Shown one piece after another: positions 23,100 to 34,689 of a stretch of DNA of 64,000 nucleotides. Position numbers and translations under genes: made by a program. Position 1 is the stretch's first letter. Each line of letters opens with the position of its first letter. The notes under the pieces are model-generated. The model was not told the DNA's origin, did no database searches, and saw nothing but the letters and a program-made list of their open reading frames with translations. The DNA lies in the NCBI RefSeq assembly GCF_037975245.1, contig NC_092579.1, positions 22,018,666 through 22,082,665 of the forward strand. Reading direction: 5' to 3'. This DNA comes from Apostichopus japonicus (taxonomy: Eukaryota > Echinodermata > Holothuroidea > Aspidochirotida > Stichopodidae).

Positions 23100-25420
23100 C
23101 CCAAGTGATACGCATTCCATAGGACAGAAACATAAATCAAGTCCACACATTCCTACAGCATATTCCAACTTGTGAGTTCGTTGTCCTTGAATTGAGTGGT
23201 TTAGCAGGAATGAACTTATTCTTCAAACTTGTTTGTAAGTGGAACTATGTCATGTATTCTGTATTATATTTGTTGTGTATTGGTGCTTGAATATCGAATA
23301 TCCAAACTAAAACTTACTTCTTTCGAATAATTGTGACCGCAGACGCGGGATTCTAATAGCGTGTTTCATTTGTGAGAATCAATTTGACATTTGAGCCCAA
23401 GGGAGGGGATAACTCATACCCATGCACATACCACCCCCTTAGCCCGGAATGCTGATGAGGGGTGGGGTAGGGTAAAATGGATTGGGTTGGGAGCACCAAC
23501 GATTTAAGGAGCGACGCCCTAGTATTGGTATCATCTAACTTGCGGTGACACAAACCCAAATGGTGTCTCATCATTCGGCCAACTATAAAGTATGATATAT
23601 AATATGTGAATCAGAGAATAATATAATAAATATTAAGGTTTTGTATGACCTTATACGAACAACACATTTACTCTTCTGGTACAAGTACTGTACAGGTACT
23701 GTATATTTTTAATGAAACGGGAATTTAGGCCTATCAAATATATTCAACACCTATCGAGAAAATTAGTTTCTGCTACTCGATAAAATTCGAATAAATACGA
23801 AGTATTATCAAGCAAAACGCAAATCATTTTAGTTTTCTTAAATTAAAAGTAGTCAAATATTGTAAACATTATAAATATTATTCAGATCTTCCATCACAGA
23901 AAACACAGCTAGAACTTAGTTCTCTTCTCATCTGCATGAGGTAATATTAAGAATGAAACGGGAAAATGTATTGATTTATTACAATATTTCATTTCAGTTT
24001 TCTGTGTTAATGGAGCGGGGTTGCAGAGGATGGGGTATGGGAGTAGCCTGGTTAGGGGTTAGGTTGTAGGTGGTTGGGGTGAGAGGGTAGGTCGAAGGTG
24101 GCCAGGTGGCTAAGGGGGAAAAATTCCACGTTTCGTGTGTTTCGATGTGATGCTGGTATTGTATGGGGGGGGGGAATAAAGCACTTTTTCTTCGATACCT
24201 CACTTTTCGAGCTACATATGTAAATAGAAGTACCGTAAATGTGGGTCCCTGGTCACGCATTCCTGAGACTAATAATACGTCATCACAACAATGCTATACT
24301 GTGACCCTTTAAATCACTCGCAAGCCTTGGAAAAACAATAGCTAAACCAAACCTCCATATAATGTCTTTTCTATAATTTCCTTCATGGTGGAAATGGTTA
24401 CGAAATTTTCACATTTTTGTTAAAGTTAATAACCTCATTATCATTTCCTTAATTGCTTACTCAGAATAAAGACGTTGCGGTTGAAAATATATCGATCGAT
24501 ATTTTATACAATTTATTGCTAGAATTAAAGCTATAAAGTTTACCCTGAGGTATGAAAGGAAAAAAAAAATCTAACTTCTATACAGGAATAAAGCTGCATT
24601 TCATACTTTAGGCCTAATTTATCAATAATAAATTGTTGAAGATCTTATTAATTTGTTTTCTGGTCTCTTAACTTATAATCTAATTCCAGATGATTTTTTA
24701 TATTCGAAAATTTCAAAAGGAATAAAAACAGGATATAGTAGGCCTATATATAGCGGCAATTTCGTGGCTGAATTACGTCTACGTCCGTTAGTTTCGTTTC
24801 ACACGCAGTGTTTTTCTTCCCACTGCGCATGCACGGATCGTAGTTTCCAGGTAAATCGTGTAATACAACTTCATTCACATATCACATTATTACACGATAT
24901 GTCACGTGTCTATGACAAACATGGCCCGGAGGAAGCGGGTGCACCCCCCCCCCCACCCCAATTATTTTGCAGAGCAATATTTTCCAAACATACCTCCACA
25001 ATCAACAACATGGGATCCGAGTCACTTTTCGCATTTGCGCCCGAGGTGTGTGGGGGGGGGGGGGGTAGGGGCTATAGAGATATACTTCACAAGAGTCCAA
25101 CATTTCAAGAGTTTCTGTTACCTTCGTCCCCTGCACCTTCTACCGAAGATGTCGCCCCTTGTGAACATCAGGCGCCAGTGGTGCACACTACAACGGGCCA
25201 TATAGGCAGCACGGTCAAGACATCTCAAATTTGGTCTGACTCCTGCTCTCCCCCAATTTCCCAACCACCCCCTCCCCCTCCCCCAGCACATCTCCAACAT
25301 GTGTCGAGCCCAGTAATTGCTATTACAGCCATATTTTGCCCTGGGAAGTAACTTATCAACATTGTTATCAAGCCATGTAACATTTGCACATAATTTGACA
25401 TTTCTCAATATATTGCTTAG
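23100..25420. other. Non-coding stretch with long open frames of doubtful value
   Basis: A 232-codon plus-strand open frame lies at 24653-25351, but it spans poly(C), poly(G) and CCCTCC-rich tracts and its translation is low-complexity proline and glycine. The reverse strand is also open over part of it. No domain or splice structure supports a gene. TAGGCCTA motifs occur near 23728 and 24740. Confidence 0.4.
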
Positions 25421-25426
25421 GTATAT

Positions 25427-25672
<246 letters not shown>

Positions 25673-25679
25673 AGCCTAG

Positions 25680-28600
25680 GTATCATATTGTTCTTTTACC
25701 AGTATAGTATGCCATGGAATTCACTGCAATACATCACTTTTAGTGTGTCTTTTACTTGATTTCACACCTCTATGACGTCATATCTTCGAAGCTATCAATG
25801 AATTTCAAATAACTTACTTTTACTGCTTGTGAATGAGGAAAGACTCACTCAACCTCGTGACAAAGTGACTGTTTGAATACCAGCCCCCCCCCCCCGCCCT
25901 CAACCCTGATCCTATCTACCCCCTCCATCACACACGTTTTAAACATAGCAACCAACCGTTTTAAAATTCTACTAATTGTTTACAGTTTTTAACGCATAAT
26001 TCGGAGTAACGTCGTTGACAATAACATCGGAATATTTTTTTCTTTTTCTTTTTAGTAAAATACTGTTCATAATACTTTTGACGGAGGTAATCATTTTTGT
26101 TACAACTTTAAAATTTGAGTCAATATTTCCGTTCTCACATCCATCTGAACTTCACACAATGAACAAGGGATTACAGTTGCGCTATTAGTTTTTGTTGGTA
26201 TAATGACTACATGTATACTGTCAGAGTCATTTCCTTATACAACAGTTCGTCGACAACATGTTAACCACATAAACTCATCATCATTACAGGTGTATGGGGT
26301 GCGGGCCGGATGCCGGGGAGGAACGGACGTGAAATATTCTTCGTATTTGGTAAGGTTGTAAGTACCTTTCCTAACAATTCGAGAAAGGGTGGGGGGGGGG
26401 TATAGGTCGCGGGGCGGCGTATTTGTGTATAAACACAAATCAGTATATACAGCCTCGACTCACAGACAAGAACTACCGATTGGTGCAATGAAGATTACAA
26501 CCTCCCCCCCCCCTCCCCCCACTCCTCCTCCCACCTCCCCGTCTCCAGTGGCAGATCTAGGATTTCTCAGAAGAGGGGGTTCATGAGATAAGTATCGACA
26601 GATACAACAATTACTGCCCAAGTAACGCTGCAGTAAGACAACATTAGTAAAATCTTCCACTATGTACCGTGTTATGAGCAAGATCATATTTGTAGGTAAT
26701 TTTAAGTGCCAGAAAAATTGTCACGAAGAGAGGCGCGGGCCTCTACATGGACTCGCCTCTGCATTCCCATCCTTTTGGGTCTTACGGTAGATATATATAT
26801 ACATGCAACCAGCTTTCAAGTCCCTTTTGGTGATTTCATTAAAATCACACAGAAGAACGCAGTCTATTTCTAAAGTGGCGTTGTTGCTGACCACATGGCT
26901 TTCCAGCCCTAAAACCAGCCCACCCGGTCAAATACACCTCGACTGAAATACTGAAAGCAAATAATTAAGAATATAACCAGGAAGAAATCTTAAATTAAAA
27001 GTATACTGTCAACAGAAAAATCGGTCTCTTCTGTTTCAGCCTAACACCATACGAATAATGTATACGTTTAACGATAACGTTTAGGAATTAGGACGATGGG
27101 ACGGCGGCATAATAATACCATATCAAGTGCACAAATTGGTCAGGTGTCGGTGTCGGCTCCAGGATTTCTCGAAAGATGGTTGGGATAGGAGAGTATGAAT
27201 ATGTAGAAATTAGTCATATAACTACCGAAAGATCGGTGCATGAAATCTGCAATAAAGTGTAAGGAATATACGCGTACGCAAGTGTGTTAAAGATGTTTCC
27301 CCTATGTACCTTGTTACAATAAAAAGTGATACTACATGGGTTGTAGCTTACGTGTGGTGCAATAATTTGCCGAAGGGTTGCCAGCTGAGGACGCTTCGGA
27401 AGCTCTCTCTCCCTGGAGCCTTTACCTTGCATATGACATCTTGCGTTGTATAAAAAGATTTCTTGTTATAAAGGAAAAAATTGTATAGCGTTCACCGATG
27501 TGTTTGAAATTTAACGTGGCAACAAATAATATGAATAAAGGTTCTTTTTTCATAATTCAAGAATAAAAAACAATAAGTGTATTATATATAAATATATAAA
27601 CAGCTCTCCGTAGATGGCACCAACAGCTTCCATGTATAGCTACAAAAATTACAAGGAAGAAAGGGGTGGGTTGTGGGGGGGGGGGGGGAGGAAAGCGGAT
27701 GATCTTGTAATTTATAGCTTCAGTTTATTGAAATGTTGCACTGACTTTGACGTGAATTCAGTCTCGTACGATACTCCGTACTTTGTGACTCTGCGTTTTA
27801 CCTCCTACCGTTCTGTACTGGCCTTTTGTCCCGTGTACAATCACTATAGCCTCTCAAAACATACTTGACGTCATCAACTCATTATCCATTGCCGTGATCT
27901 TGACCTAGAATATGACCTAAGCCACAAGCTATTTGCACATTCTTAGAAATCCCTTAATTGAATCTCCGTCCCGGGGGAAGTGTAACGCCAAAAGGGAATT
28001 ATTTTACATTAGATACCTGATATGCGTAAAGACTTATAAAAAAGTACAGAATTTGAAGATGCAGTCGAATAACGAATAGCTCATATATAGAAATGAAATA
28101 AGCAATAAACCTCGGCATTGAACGTGAATAGTCGACAAGTGTAGGTTCGGAAATGCGTATGGCGGGGCAAGGGAGAGGAGGAGGACCTTAAGCAGGTTGT
28201 TCATTTGAATGGATTGAAGTAAATCGTGCTGAACATTTCTTTCATGCAAAGGAATCAAAATGTTGGTCATGAAATCCGTATACTATTTACAAACTTTTAT
28301 CTTAAGGGTAAAAATACACAAATTACATGTAAATGAGGAACATACACCGTACACCTCCCTGTATGTGTATAAGTATTACTGTCTGATGGCCTGCGCGGTG
28401 TCGATACAACCGGAATCTTTTTGCGACGGTAACCGGTTTCGTCCGCTTGGACGATTCAATTAATCAGTCACTCTATCTCATTCCCCATTATATGTTATAT
28501 TGTGACTTGCGGTTGAACCAGTTATACACTCATGCAACTATAGTTTTATATCATATCTATACATATTATATCTACATTTAGGTCTGAGCTCCAAGAAGCT

Positions 28601-31600
28601 ATAGGGGAATCATATAAGGTACTTTATATAGTGACGTTCATTTCGTAGACACGGTCTTGTATTTACGGATCAAGTTACGTACCACGCGTATATCCGCGTG
28701 CAGCTAACATCGAACACTTTGGCAACCGCCTGGGAGAATTTTGCAATTTGATGACCGACAATCTAAATTAAGCTATTCCCAAACAGAGAACTGTATAGTA
28801 TAAGCGGTTAACTTCAGGTGACGTAATAATTTATTTTTAAAGTAAAAGGAAATATTTTGATACTTCATACGTGACGGCTTTCACGTTGTTTCTGACTTCT
28901 TTTTTTCCATGTAGAGGGAAGTTTTTCTCTTTTCTACCAAGTCGACTTGACCAATTGCAACTCGGAATTATGATATCATCGGAATTTATACAACAAGTGA
29001 ATTTGACAAGCACACTGCAGGGTGCAATATATCAAATCTCAAACTGGATAAGGGAATATTAAGATATAAAGAAAAAAACAAGAAAAATGGTAATTTAGTT
29101 TTCTAACCGTTAGCAAACAGATCCAGCATCGTAACACCTTTTGCGGTAAGAAGCAAATTAAGTCGCTATTAGTTACCACGATGTGTGACCAGTTGCCACT
29201 CTGTATACTTCAGTTCTTCCAGGAGTGTATAACAGGCGGTGACTTCGAAGGCCCCTGGTCGAAGGAGTGGAATATTATATCCAGTTACGAAGTTACATGA
29301 AACAAAAGAAAGAGAAAACGGAAAGAAATAGGCAAAAGCCAAACAGAGAAATGCGTCGTAATAATGCCTATGTATTAATGTATGGTTGGAGTGGGGGGGG
29401 GGTGGACGAGATGACGTCATTATGTTGCGTAATCCTTTGAGTACCTGAATGAAACAATCCTTACGTCACTGACAGTCACGCTTTATAACGTCAGCTTACC
29501 TTCAAACGGATCTCATGTTGTATGTGCAAGCCTACACGTGGACTCTATTGCTAAAGATAACTTTATACATATATACAAATCACGTGATTTGTTATAGGTT
29601 GGGGCAATGAACAATGCCCCGTCTTACACAAAGAATTGGGGGCGTCGAGGGCCAGATTCGGCCCGGGGGAGAATTACATCACTGGGTCGACTTTTTGAAG
29701 TCATTTTTCCTTCAGTTTTTTTTTTATGAAGATGAGAATACATTATTCTGCATATTTTCCAGGGGTCCTTAACTGAGCCCTGGTCCCGGTGCTGTAGCAC
29801 CCTGATTTCCTGCAGGCCTCCCTCTCTCGTCGGGGCCTACACGGAACACAGACAGCATCAGTGGCAAGTTCATGAATAAAATGAAATCTAGAAAGTATTT
29901 ACAGCTCTCATGGTAAACGGTGCCAAAATGGATACGTATTTGGCTCAACCCGTGTATTATGATCAAACAGACATTAAAAACATGTTGATCTAACATCAGA
30001 AGATGGTAAAGACAGTAAAATACAAGTTTGGAGGACACTTCGTTACTCCGCTCGGGATTCCTTAGAACCAGGATGTTCAAACCGGGGTCTGCTCACTATC
30101 AATTTTGCAAAAAAATTAAATAAAAAATAAAATAATCGGAAGAAAGAGAGGGAAACTCTTAAACATAAATTACTTCTAAAGTTGCAAAAGCAACATTAAT
30201 CATATAAAAATATCAAAGGCAAGGGGAAGGGGGGGGTTGTAATATCTCCCAGTAGACCCCTTTCCCAGGCCACAACATCCGCCACTGAAGGGTCGCCAAC
30301 ATCGATGAAAGTGCCAATTGGGGTCACCGAGCAAAGGACGTTCGAATACCGGGGCTTTATAGGATCAAGTTCCGGTAGAAGTTCTTATACCTGTGGACTC
30401 TGAATCAAAGGAGGCTTTTTACCTTGGTAAGTATAGCAAATTAATTACAATACAGTGAGAGATATGGCCACATCAGTTCAAAGCGGTCCATTGTTTAAAC
30501 AATTCTTCTTCTTTTTTTCGACGAAGGAGCTGTCAGGCTTTTCTGGGCTATTGATCATCAACAACGAAGAGAAACGGCTTTTTGATTTTGATATTTTAAG
30601 TACGCTCGATTGATCTTTAAAGAAAACAAAAGGTTACACTTTTAGCATCCGGGATATTAAGTTTGATCTTTCTTTTGTATACTACTTTATTGTGTACTTT
30701 TAGTGTTCTCTGCTACTACGGTACAACAGGAGTATGCAGTGTCACGCTTAGACAATTATTATCAAAAACTTTGTTCATCTATCACTTGATAAATATATCC
30801 ACATTCCGCGGTAGTTTGCAATTGTGTGCTTTTGGTAAACAAACGACCCTCAGAACAAACCAACTTACGCCTCATATCATTCCGTCACCTGGACGTTCAA
30901 CGAGTCTTAACGGCGCTAATGATCTTAAATGGTATTCGTAAATGACCATGATTATACCATTATTTCGCAATGTATGATCCATGCTTACATGTTAGGGTGG
31001 TAACCACCCTCCCACCTGCCCCTCCTCATCCCCTCCCAGTCGTTACCTTCCGATTTGGCAAATTAAGAAAATTACATTCGGGATCGTTTACTTATGATTA
31101 AAAAAACATACACAAGGCCATTTACCTTGAGGCATTGCGCAGCTGACCCAGCAAAAGTGAATTTCGGAGCATGCATATAGTCACTGGGTCCTGTAGCTCC
31201 TTGACATTATGTTCCTATACACTGGACAGCGCCAATTCCACCAATGCATGCTGGTTTGCTAAAAGTGTCACAATACTTTTAGTTATGAAAATTTAGTAAA
31301 TTTCGGAGAAATGTAGTCAACAAGCCTTACCTGCTCATAATTCGGGAAAGCGACAATTGACTATACTTATACATGTATAGCTATAGGAGTCAACGACGGT
31401 GGGTCCGCTATGCGTAGGCTAGTGACGTTTTCCTTTTGTGTCTCATTCGGCGTCCGTTACTTACGTCAGCGAACAGACCGCATGTGTGTTAACGGAAGAA
31501 TAATTTCTGAATGATGGACCGGGTATTCTCCTTAAGTAATATTGTCCCTTTAATAATTCGACCAACGGAAGGTTACAACTATAGTTACAACTTCTATACA

Positions 31601-32086
31601 TAGACGCCCACTGAGGCTCGTTAAGGAATTCTTTGAAAATACCTGTTCATTTGTCACTCTTGTCAACTTGCCTCGTTTTACTCAGTTTGTAAATAGAATA
31701 AAACGGCTGGATTGTTTAGCTGTATGAATCACTCCAGCCCACAACAATACTTGTTTATTGTAGAGAGAAAGAGAATCAAAGAGCTTTTGACAAATTCTTT
31801 GAATATCATTGAAGGCAAGAAAGAAATACAAATTAGAAGGAAATATAGGGGGACAAAAAGATGTACAGTCATAGAGGAAGGGTTCAAGCTATTGTAATGA
31901 AACAGGGTCAGGGAATAAAATCACCAACAATTTATTATATAAGTAAGGTAAAATATTAGGAAAAAGAAAACACTTTAAGTTATATCATTCACTACTCGGA
32001 TAGGTGTTAAACTATAGTACAATATAGCCCATCTGTTGATCTGCAGAACGTTCTGCCAGGACGCGTCAGTCATAGTAAGTGATATA
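25680..32086. other. Long intergenic stretch, mostly unannotated
   Basis: No gene was recognised. It contains poly(C)/poly(G) tracts (~25884, 26390, 26506, 27675, 29392, 30227), a CAGTGGCAGATCTAGGATTTC piece at ~26546 resembling common hAT-type ends, and a dispersed repeat at 30258-30365. A GC-richer island near 28390-28450 has an open frame starting MACAVSIQPESFCDG before a GTAACC donor-like site. That last item is too weak to call as an exon. Confidence 0.35.
30258..30365 (-). repeat. Member of the dispersed TTGCTTGGTGACC family
   Basis: It aligns motif by motif with 21433-21535 in the same orientation (CCACAACATCCGCCACTG, GGGTCGCCAACATCGATGAA, GGGGTCACCGAGCAAAGG). Non-coding. Confidence 0.6.
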
Positions 32087-32098
32087 TACAAAAACAGG
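32087..32098 (+). repeat. 5' target-site duplication of the U2-headed retroposon
   Basis: TACAAAAACAGG is repeated exactly at 32288-32299. The pair brackets the U2-like element, which is the hallmark of target-primed retroposition. Confidence 0.8.
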
Positions 32099-32287
32099 CT
32101 TCTCGGCCTTTTGGCTAAGATCATGTGTAGTATCTGTTCCCTTTCGAGGGGAATGGTGATGCACACCTGACGATGATCACACAGTCACAGTCCCGATGCA
32201 AGGGGACTGGGGTTGAGAGCGGATCAGTCGTTCGGTAGTTTGGTTTTCGTGCCCAGGTTCTTTCTTGGGCGACTTTTTCTTAAAATG
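32099..32287 (+). mobile_element. U2 snRNA-headed SINE-like retroposon
   Basis: The first ~42 nt match the 5' domain of metazoan U2 snRNA with one difference: stem-loop I (TTCTCGGCCTTTTGGCTAAG) and the branch-point recognition segment GTGTAGTATCTGTTC. After that U2 identity stops. The body holds three hairpins: TTCCC/GGGAA at 32137-32153, CAGTCCC/GGGACTG at 32188-32209, and GCCCAGG/CTTGGGC at 32251-32270. It ends with TTTTT at 32274-32278, a Pol III-type terminator. Exact 12-bp direct repeats flank it. This is not a functional U2 gene, since the Sm-site and 3' domain are absent or unrecognisable. SINEs with snRNA-derived heads are known in some animals. The family here is not identified and no second copy was seen in the window. 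Confidence 0.75.
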
Positions 32288-32299
32288 TACAAAAACAGG
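32288..32299 (+). repeat. 3' target-site duplication of the U2-headed retroposon
   Basis: This is an exact copy of 32087-32098, located directly after the short A-rich tail (TTAAAATG). Confidence 0.8.
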
Positions 32300-32346
32300 T
32301 AAAACTGTTCTGTGTGGAGATTTGACTGGAAAATATAACCACGAAG

Positions 32347-32595
32347 GTGCAGAGTAAAAGAATGAGAGGTGAGGCGGAAAGGACGGAAACGGGGGGGGGG
32401 GGGGGCGGAGGAGGAAGGAAGGGAAAGGGAGAGGGGAACCTGTACGGAAGGGTAGAAGGGGAAGGTTATATGAAGGATTTGTATAACGTTGGGAGTGTTA
32501 ACAATACAAGGGGAGGGCCCGGGGATGGTATGGGGGAGGCAGAGGGAGCAAAAAGGTGGAGGGGGAAAGGGAGAAGGAAGGGGAAGAAGAGGTAA
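32347..32595 (+). repeat. ~250-bp purine-rich (GGA/GGGA) tract
   Basis: The strand is almost entirely A and G, with a poly(G) run of about 14 at 32391-32405 and many GGG blocks. The open frame through it is low-complexity Gly/Glu/Arg/Lys and is not a gene. Such tracts can form triplex or quadruplex DNA. Confidence 0.7.
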
Positions 32596-32699
32596 GTGGT
32601 TCCTTTGGTGTCGGACACACCATATTCCATTAGAAAACGAAGAAAGCTAATTGAACGTATATTTAAATACAACAAGGATCTTATCCGGGGCAGTTAAAT

Positions 32700-34149
32700 C
32701 GTGCGATAGTATGATTTGGATGCGTACAGACACAAACTAACCATTTCTGTATAGCAAACACACAATTCAACTTAGAAAGGTTTATACCGATATTATGGTT
32801 ATACAACAGCATATCAAAACACTGACTGTGATTTTCTCTCGGCTGGGATACATGACATGTTAATTGCCGACAAGATCCGCAAAGTTAATATGTAACATGA
32901 TAAGACATTATATATAGCTCTTGGTGTCAAATGTTTGATAGGGACGATATTATTTAGGCGTAAGTCCAGGCGTAGGCCCACTACTGTTCAAGTGTAAGAG
33001 CTTGCTGGTTACTAGAAGTAGCCCATTATACACATAGAAATTTGAAAAATTAGTTGCGATTAATATTTGTATATCATTTTTTTTGTAAAAGCAAAGTCAT
33101 AGATCTGATAAACATGACAGAAAAGTTAGACCAAAATAGGGAAAACAATGACTGTCATAAAGATTAAGAATCAATCTTGCATCGGTGACTCATATAGGCT
33201 CTCAATAATAACTTGTTTTGATGACTGTATGCCGGCGAATTACCTCTCCCACACACACGCACAACAGAGGAACAAACAAAAACGCAATTATAGTATAGTA
33301 CAATGATGTTCCAAAGTGCAAGAACCTGTGACCTAGATGATACCAAGATTTCTAACATTCAATATTTAGAGATTGAGAATGCTAAATTAGACCAACCGCA
33401 TGCCAACTACGGTATGGGGCGAGACTCTATACCGAAGTGGGTCGCGGAAAGTTTGTTCCGGTGGGTCGCGAGATATTTCCATGCAGACGTGAGAAAGTTT
33501 TCTTCGGTTTTCGAAGCTTGATATCGATGAAGCAGTTTTCTTTATAACTTCAAGCAGATAGTCCAAGCCGCCATTCATTCATACTGAGCAGGGATGGGTG
33601 GGATCTGTGGGTCGTGGGTCAGTTTTTCATGGAAGGTCCTTGATCGTGGGTCTAAACGTTTGCGGACCACTGAATAAGACACTATAGCACTAAATATAGA
33701 GAACATGTATAATGAGACGGTCGCCGTGTACCCTGCATGTTTCGTGAAGTTTGTTGTCTGATAGTACAGGGGAGTCGTATAGGGAAACGAGCACCGGTGG
33801 TGTCCAGGAGAAGCCCCGGAGGTGTAGCACCATCGTGTGCATTTCTAACGAGTTTTTTTCACACTAAAATGCGTCTGTGTGTCTGGAAAATTTGGGGGAA
33901 AAAATGTCAAATCAGGGATCTGCTATAGTCTGTGACATCTCCTTGAATGCATGACCGTAGTAACATATCATAATGAGAACATGCAGGATTCAACAGTTAT
34001 TACGTAACAACAGCAGGCCAAAATACTTGAGTATCAAGTAGGACAAAAAAAAACATTGTCTATGTGGAACTTCTTGATGAAGAGAGATCTGACATTTAAA
34101 CCACCGCAAATCGATGAATTCACAACCAGGATAATATCGACTATGGAGC
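32700..34149. other. Non-coding stretch with hAT-like terminal relic
   Basis: The segment ending at 33672 reads, in reverse complement, CAGTGGTCCGCAAACGTTTA, which matches the general form of hAT-type terminal inverted repeats. GTGGGTCGCGG motifs at 33428 and 33462 probably belong to the same relic. The opposite end and an 8-bp target duplication were not found. Confidence 0.35.
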
Positions 34150-34273
34150 TACTTGGATATTTATTTATTTATTTGTTTGCCACAAAAGTACAAAGTGGAG
34201 GAAATCTTCCATAAAGCTTAAAAGCTTAACAATGTGAAAGCCAAACAAATAAATAAATAAAATACTTGGATAT
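34150..34273. mobile_element. Small foldback (MITE-like) element with 11-bp flanking repeats
   Basis: TACTTGGATAT at 34150-34160 is repeated exactly at 34263-34273. Between them a ~102-bp segment begins TTATTTATTTATTTGTTTG and ends with its reverse complement CAAACAAATAAATAAATAA, giving a ~19-bp inverted repeat. The centre holds AAGCTTAAAAGCTT. Structure and flanking repeats point to a tiny insertion. The TTTA-rich ends could also be slippage products, so the class is uncertain. Confidence 0.55.
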
Positions 34274-34528
34274 GCCGAGCACTTGAGGGGGGGAGGGGGG
34301 TTATAGGACAGGAGGGACAGGGGTTAAAGGGGAGGGTAAGTAAGTCGAGGGCGCGTGCGGCTTGTGTGATAAATATATCGAAAGGTAGAATAAAGAAAGA
34401 CATTTGTTGGACGGGATTATCTATATATACATTAGTTGGCCTCATCCCGTTAATGTGGTATTTGATTAGCATCATTTACATAATTTTGATAACGAGGGTT
34501 AAAAATAAAAAATAAAAACTGTGGAGTT

Positions 34529-34686
34529 ATAAGAAATTGGAAGTACAGTTTTAGCTCTTCTCTTATACATGTTGGGCATCGGGGGCGTGACTGGTCTCTT
34601 CCGGTCAAATGGAAACGATGACGCATTTCGTCCTGCGTCGAGGACATGCTACAGAAGAATCTCAAATAGCTTTGTGAACACTGCAG
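34529..34686 (+). CDS. Candidate exon, unrecognised
   Basis: An open frame runs from 34529 to a good donor (GCAG|GTATGT at 34687). It contains a possible start at 34569 (MLGIGGVTGLF...) preceded by a hydrophobic LALLLY. Codon composition is more GC-balanced than the surroundings. The reverse strand is also open here and reads a Cys-containing stretch (HRFHLTGRDQSRPRCPTC) that loosely recalls the Cys-rich tail of piggyBac-like transposases. I cannot decide between the strands, and no downstream exon could be attached with confidence. Confidence 0.2.
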
Positions 34687-34689
34687 GTA

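Noticed and set aside
24653-25351. 232-codon open frame on the plus strand
   Set aside because: It runs through poly(C), poly(G) and CCCTCC tracts, its translation is low-complexity, and part of the reverse strand is also open. No domain or splice structure supports it.
32098-32285. Functional U2 snRNA gene
   Set aside because: Only the first ~42 nt match U2. The Sm site and 3' stem-loops of U2 are missing and target duplications show it was retroposed.
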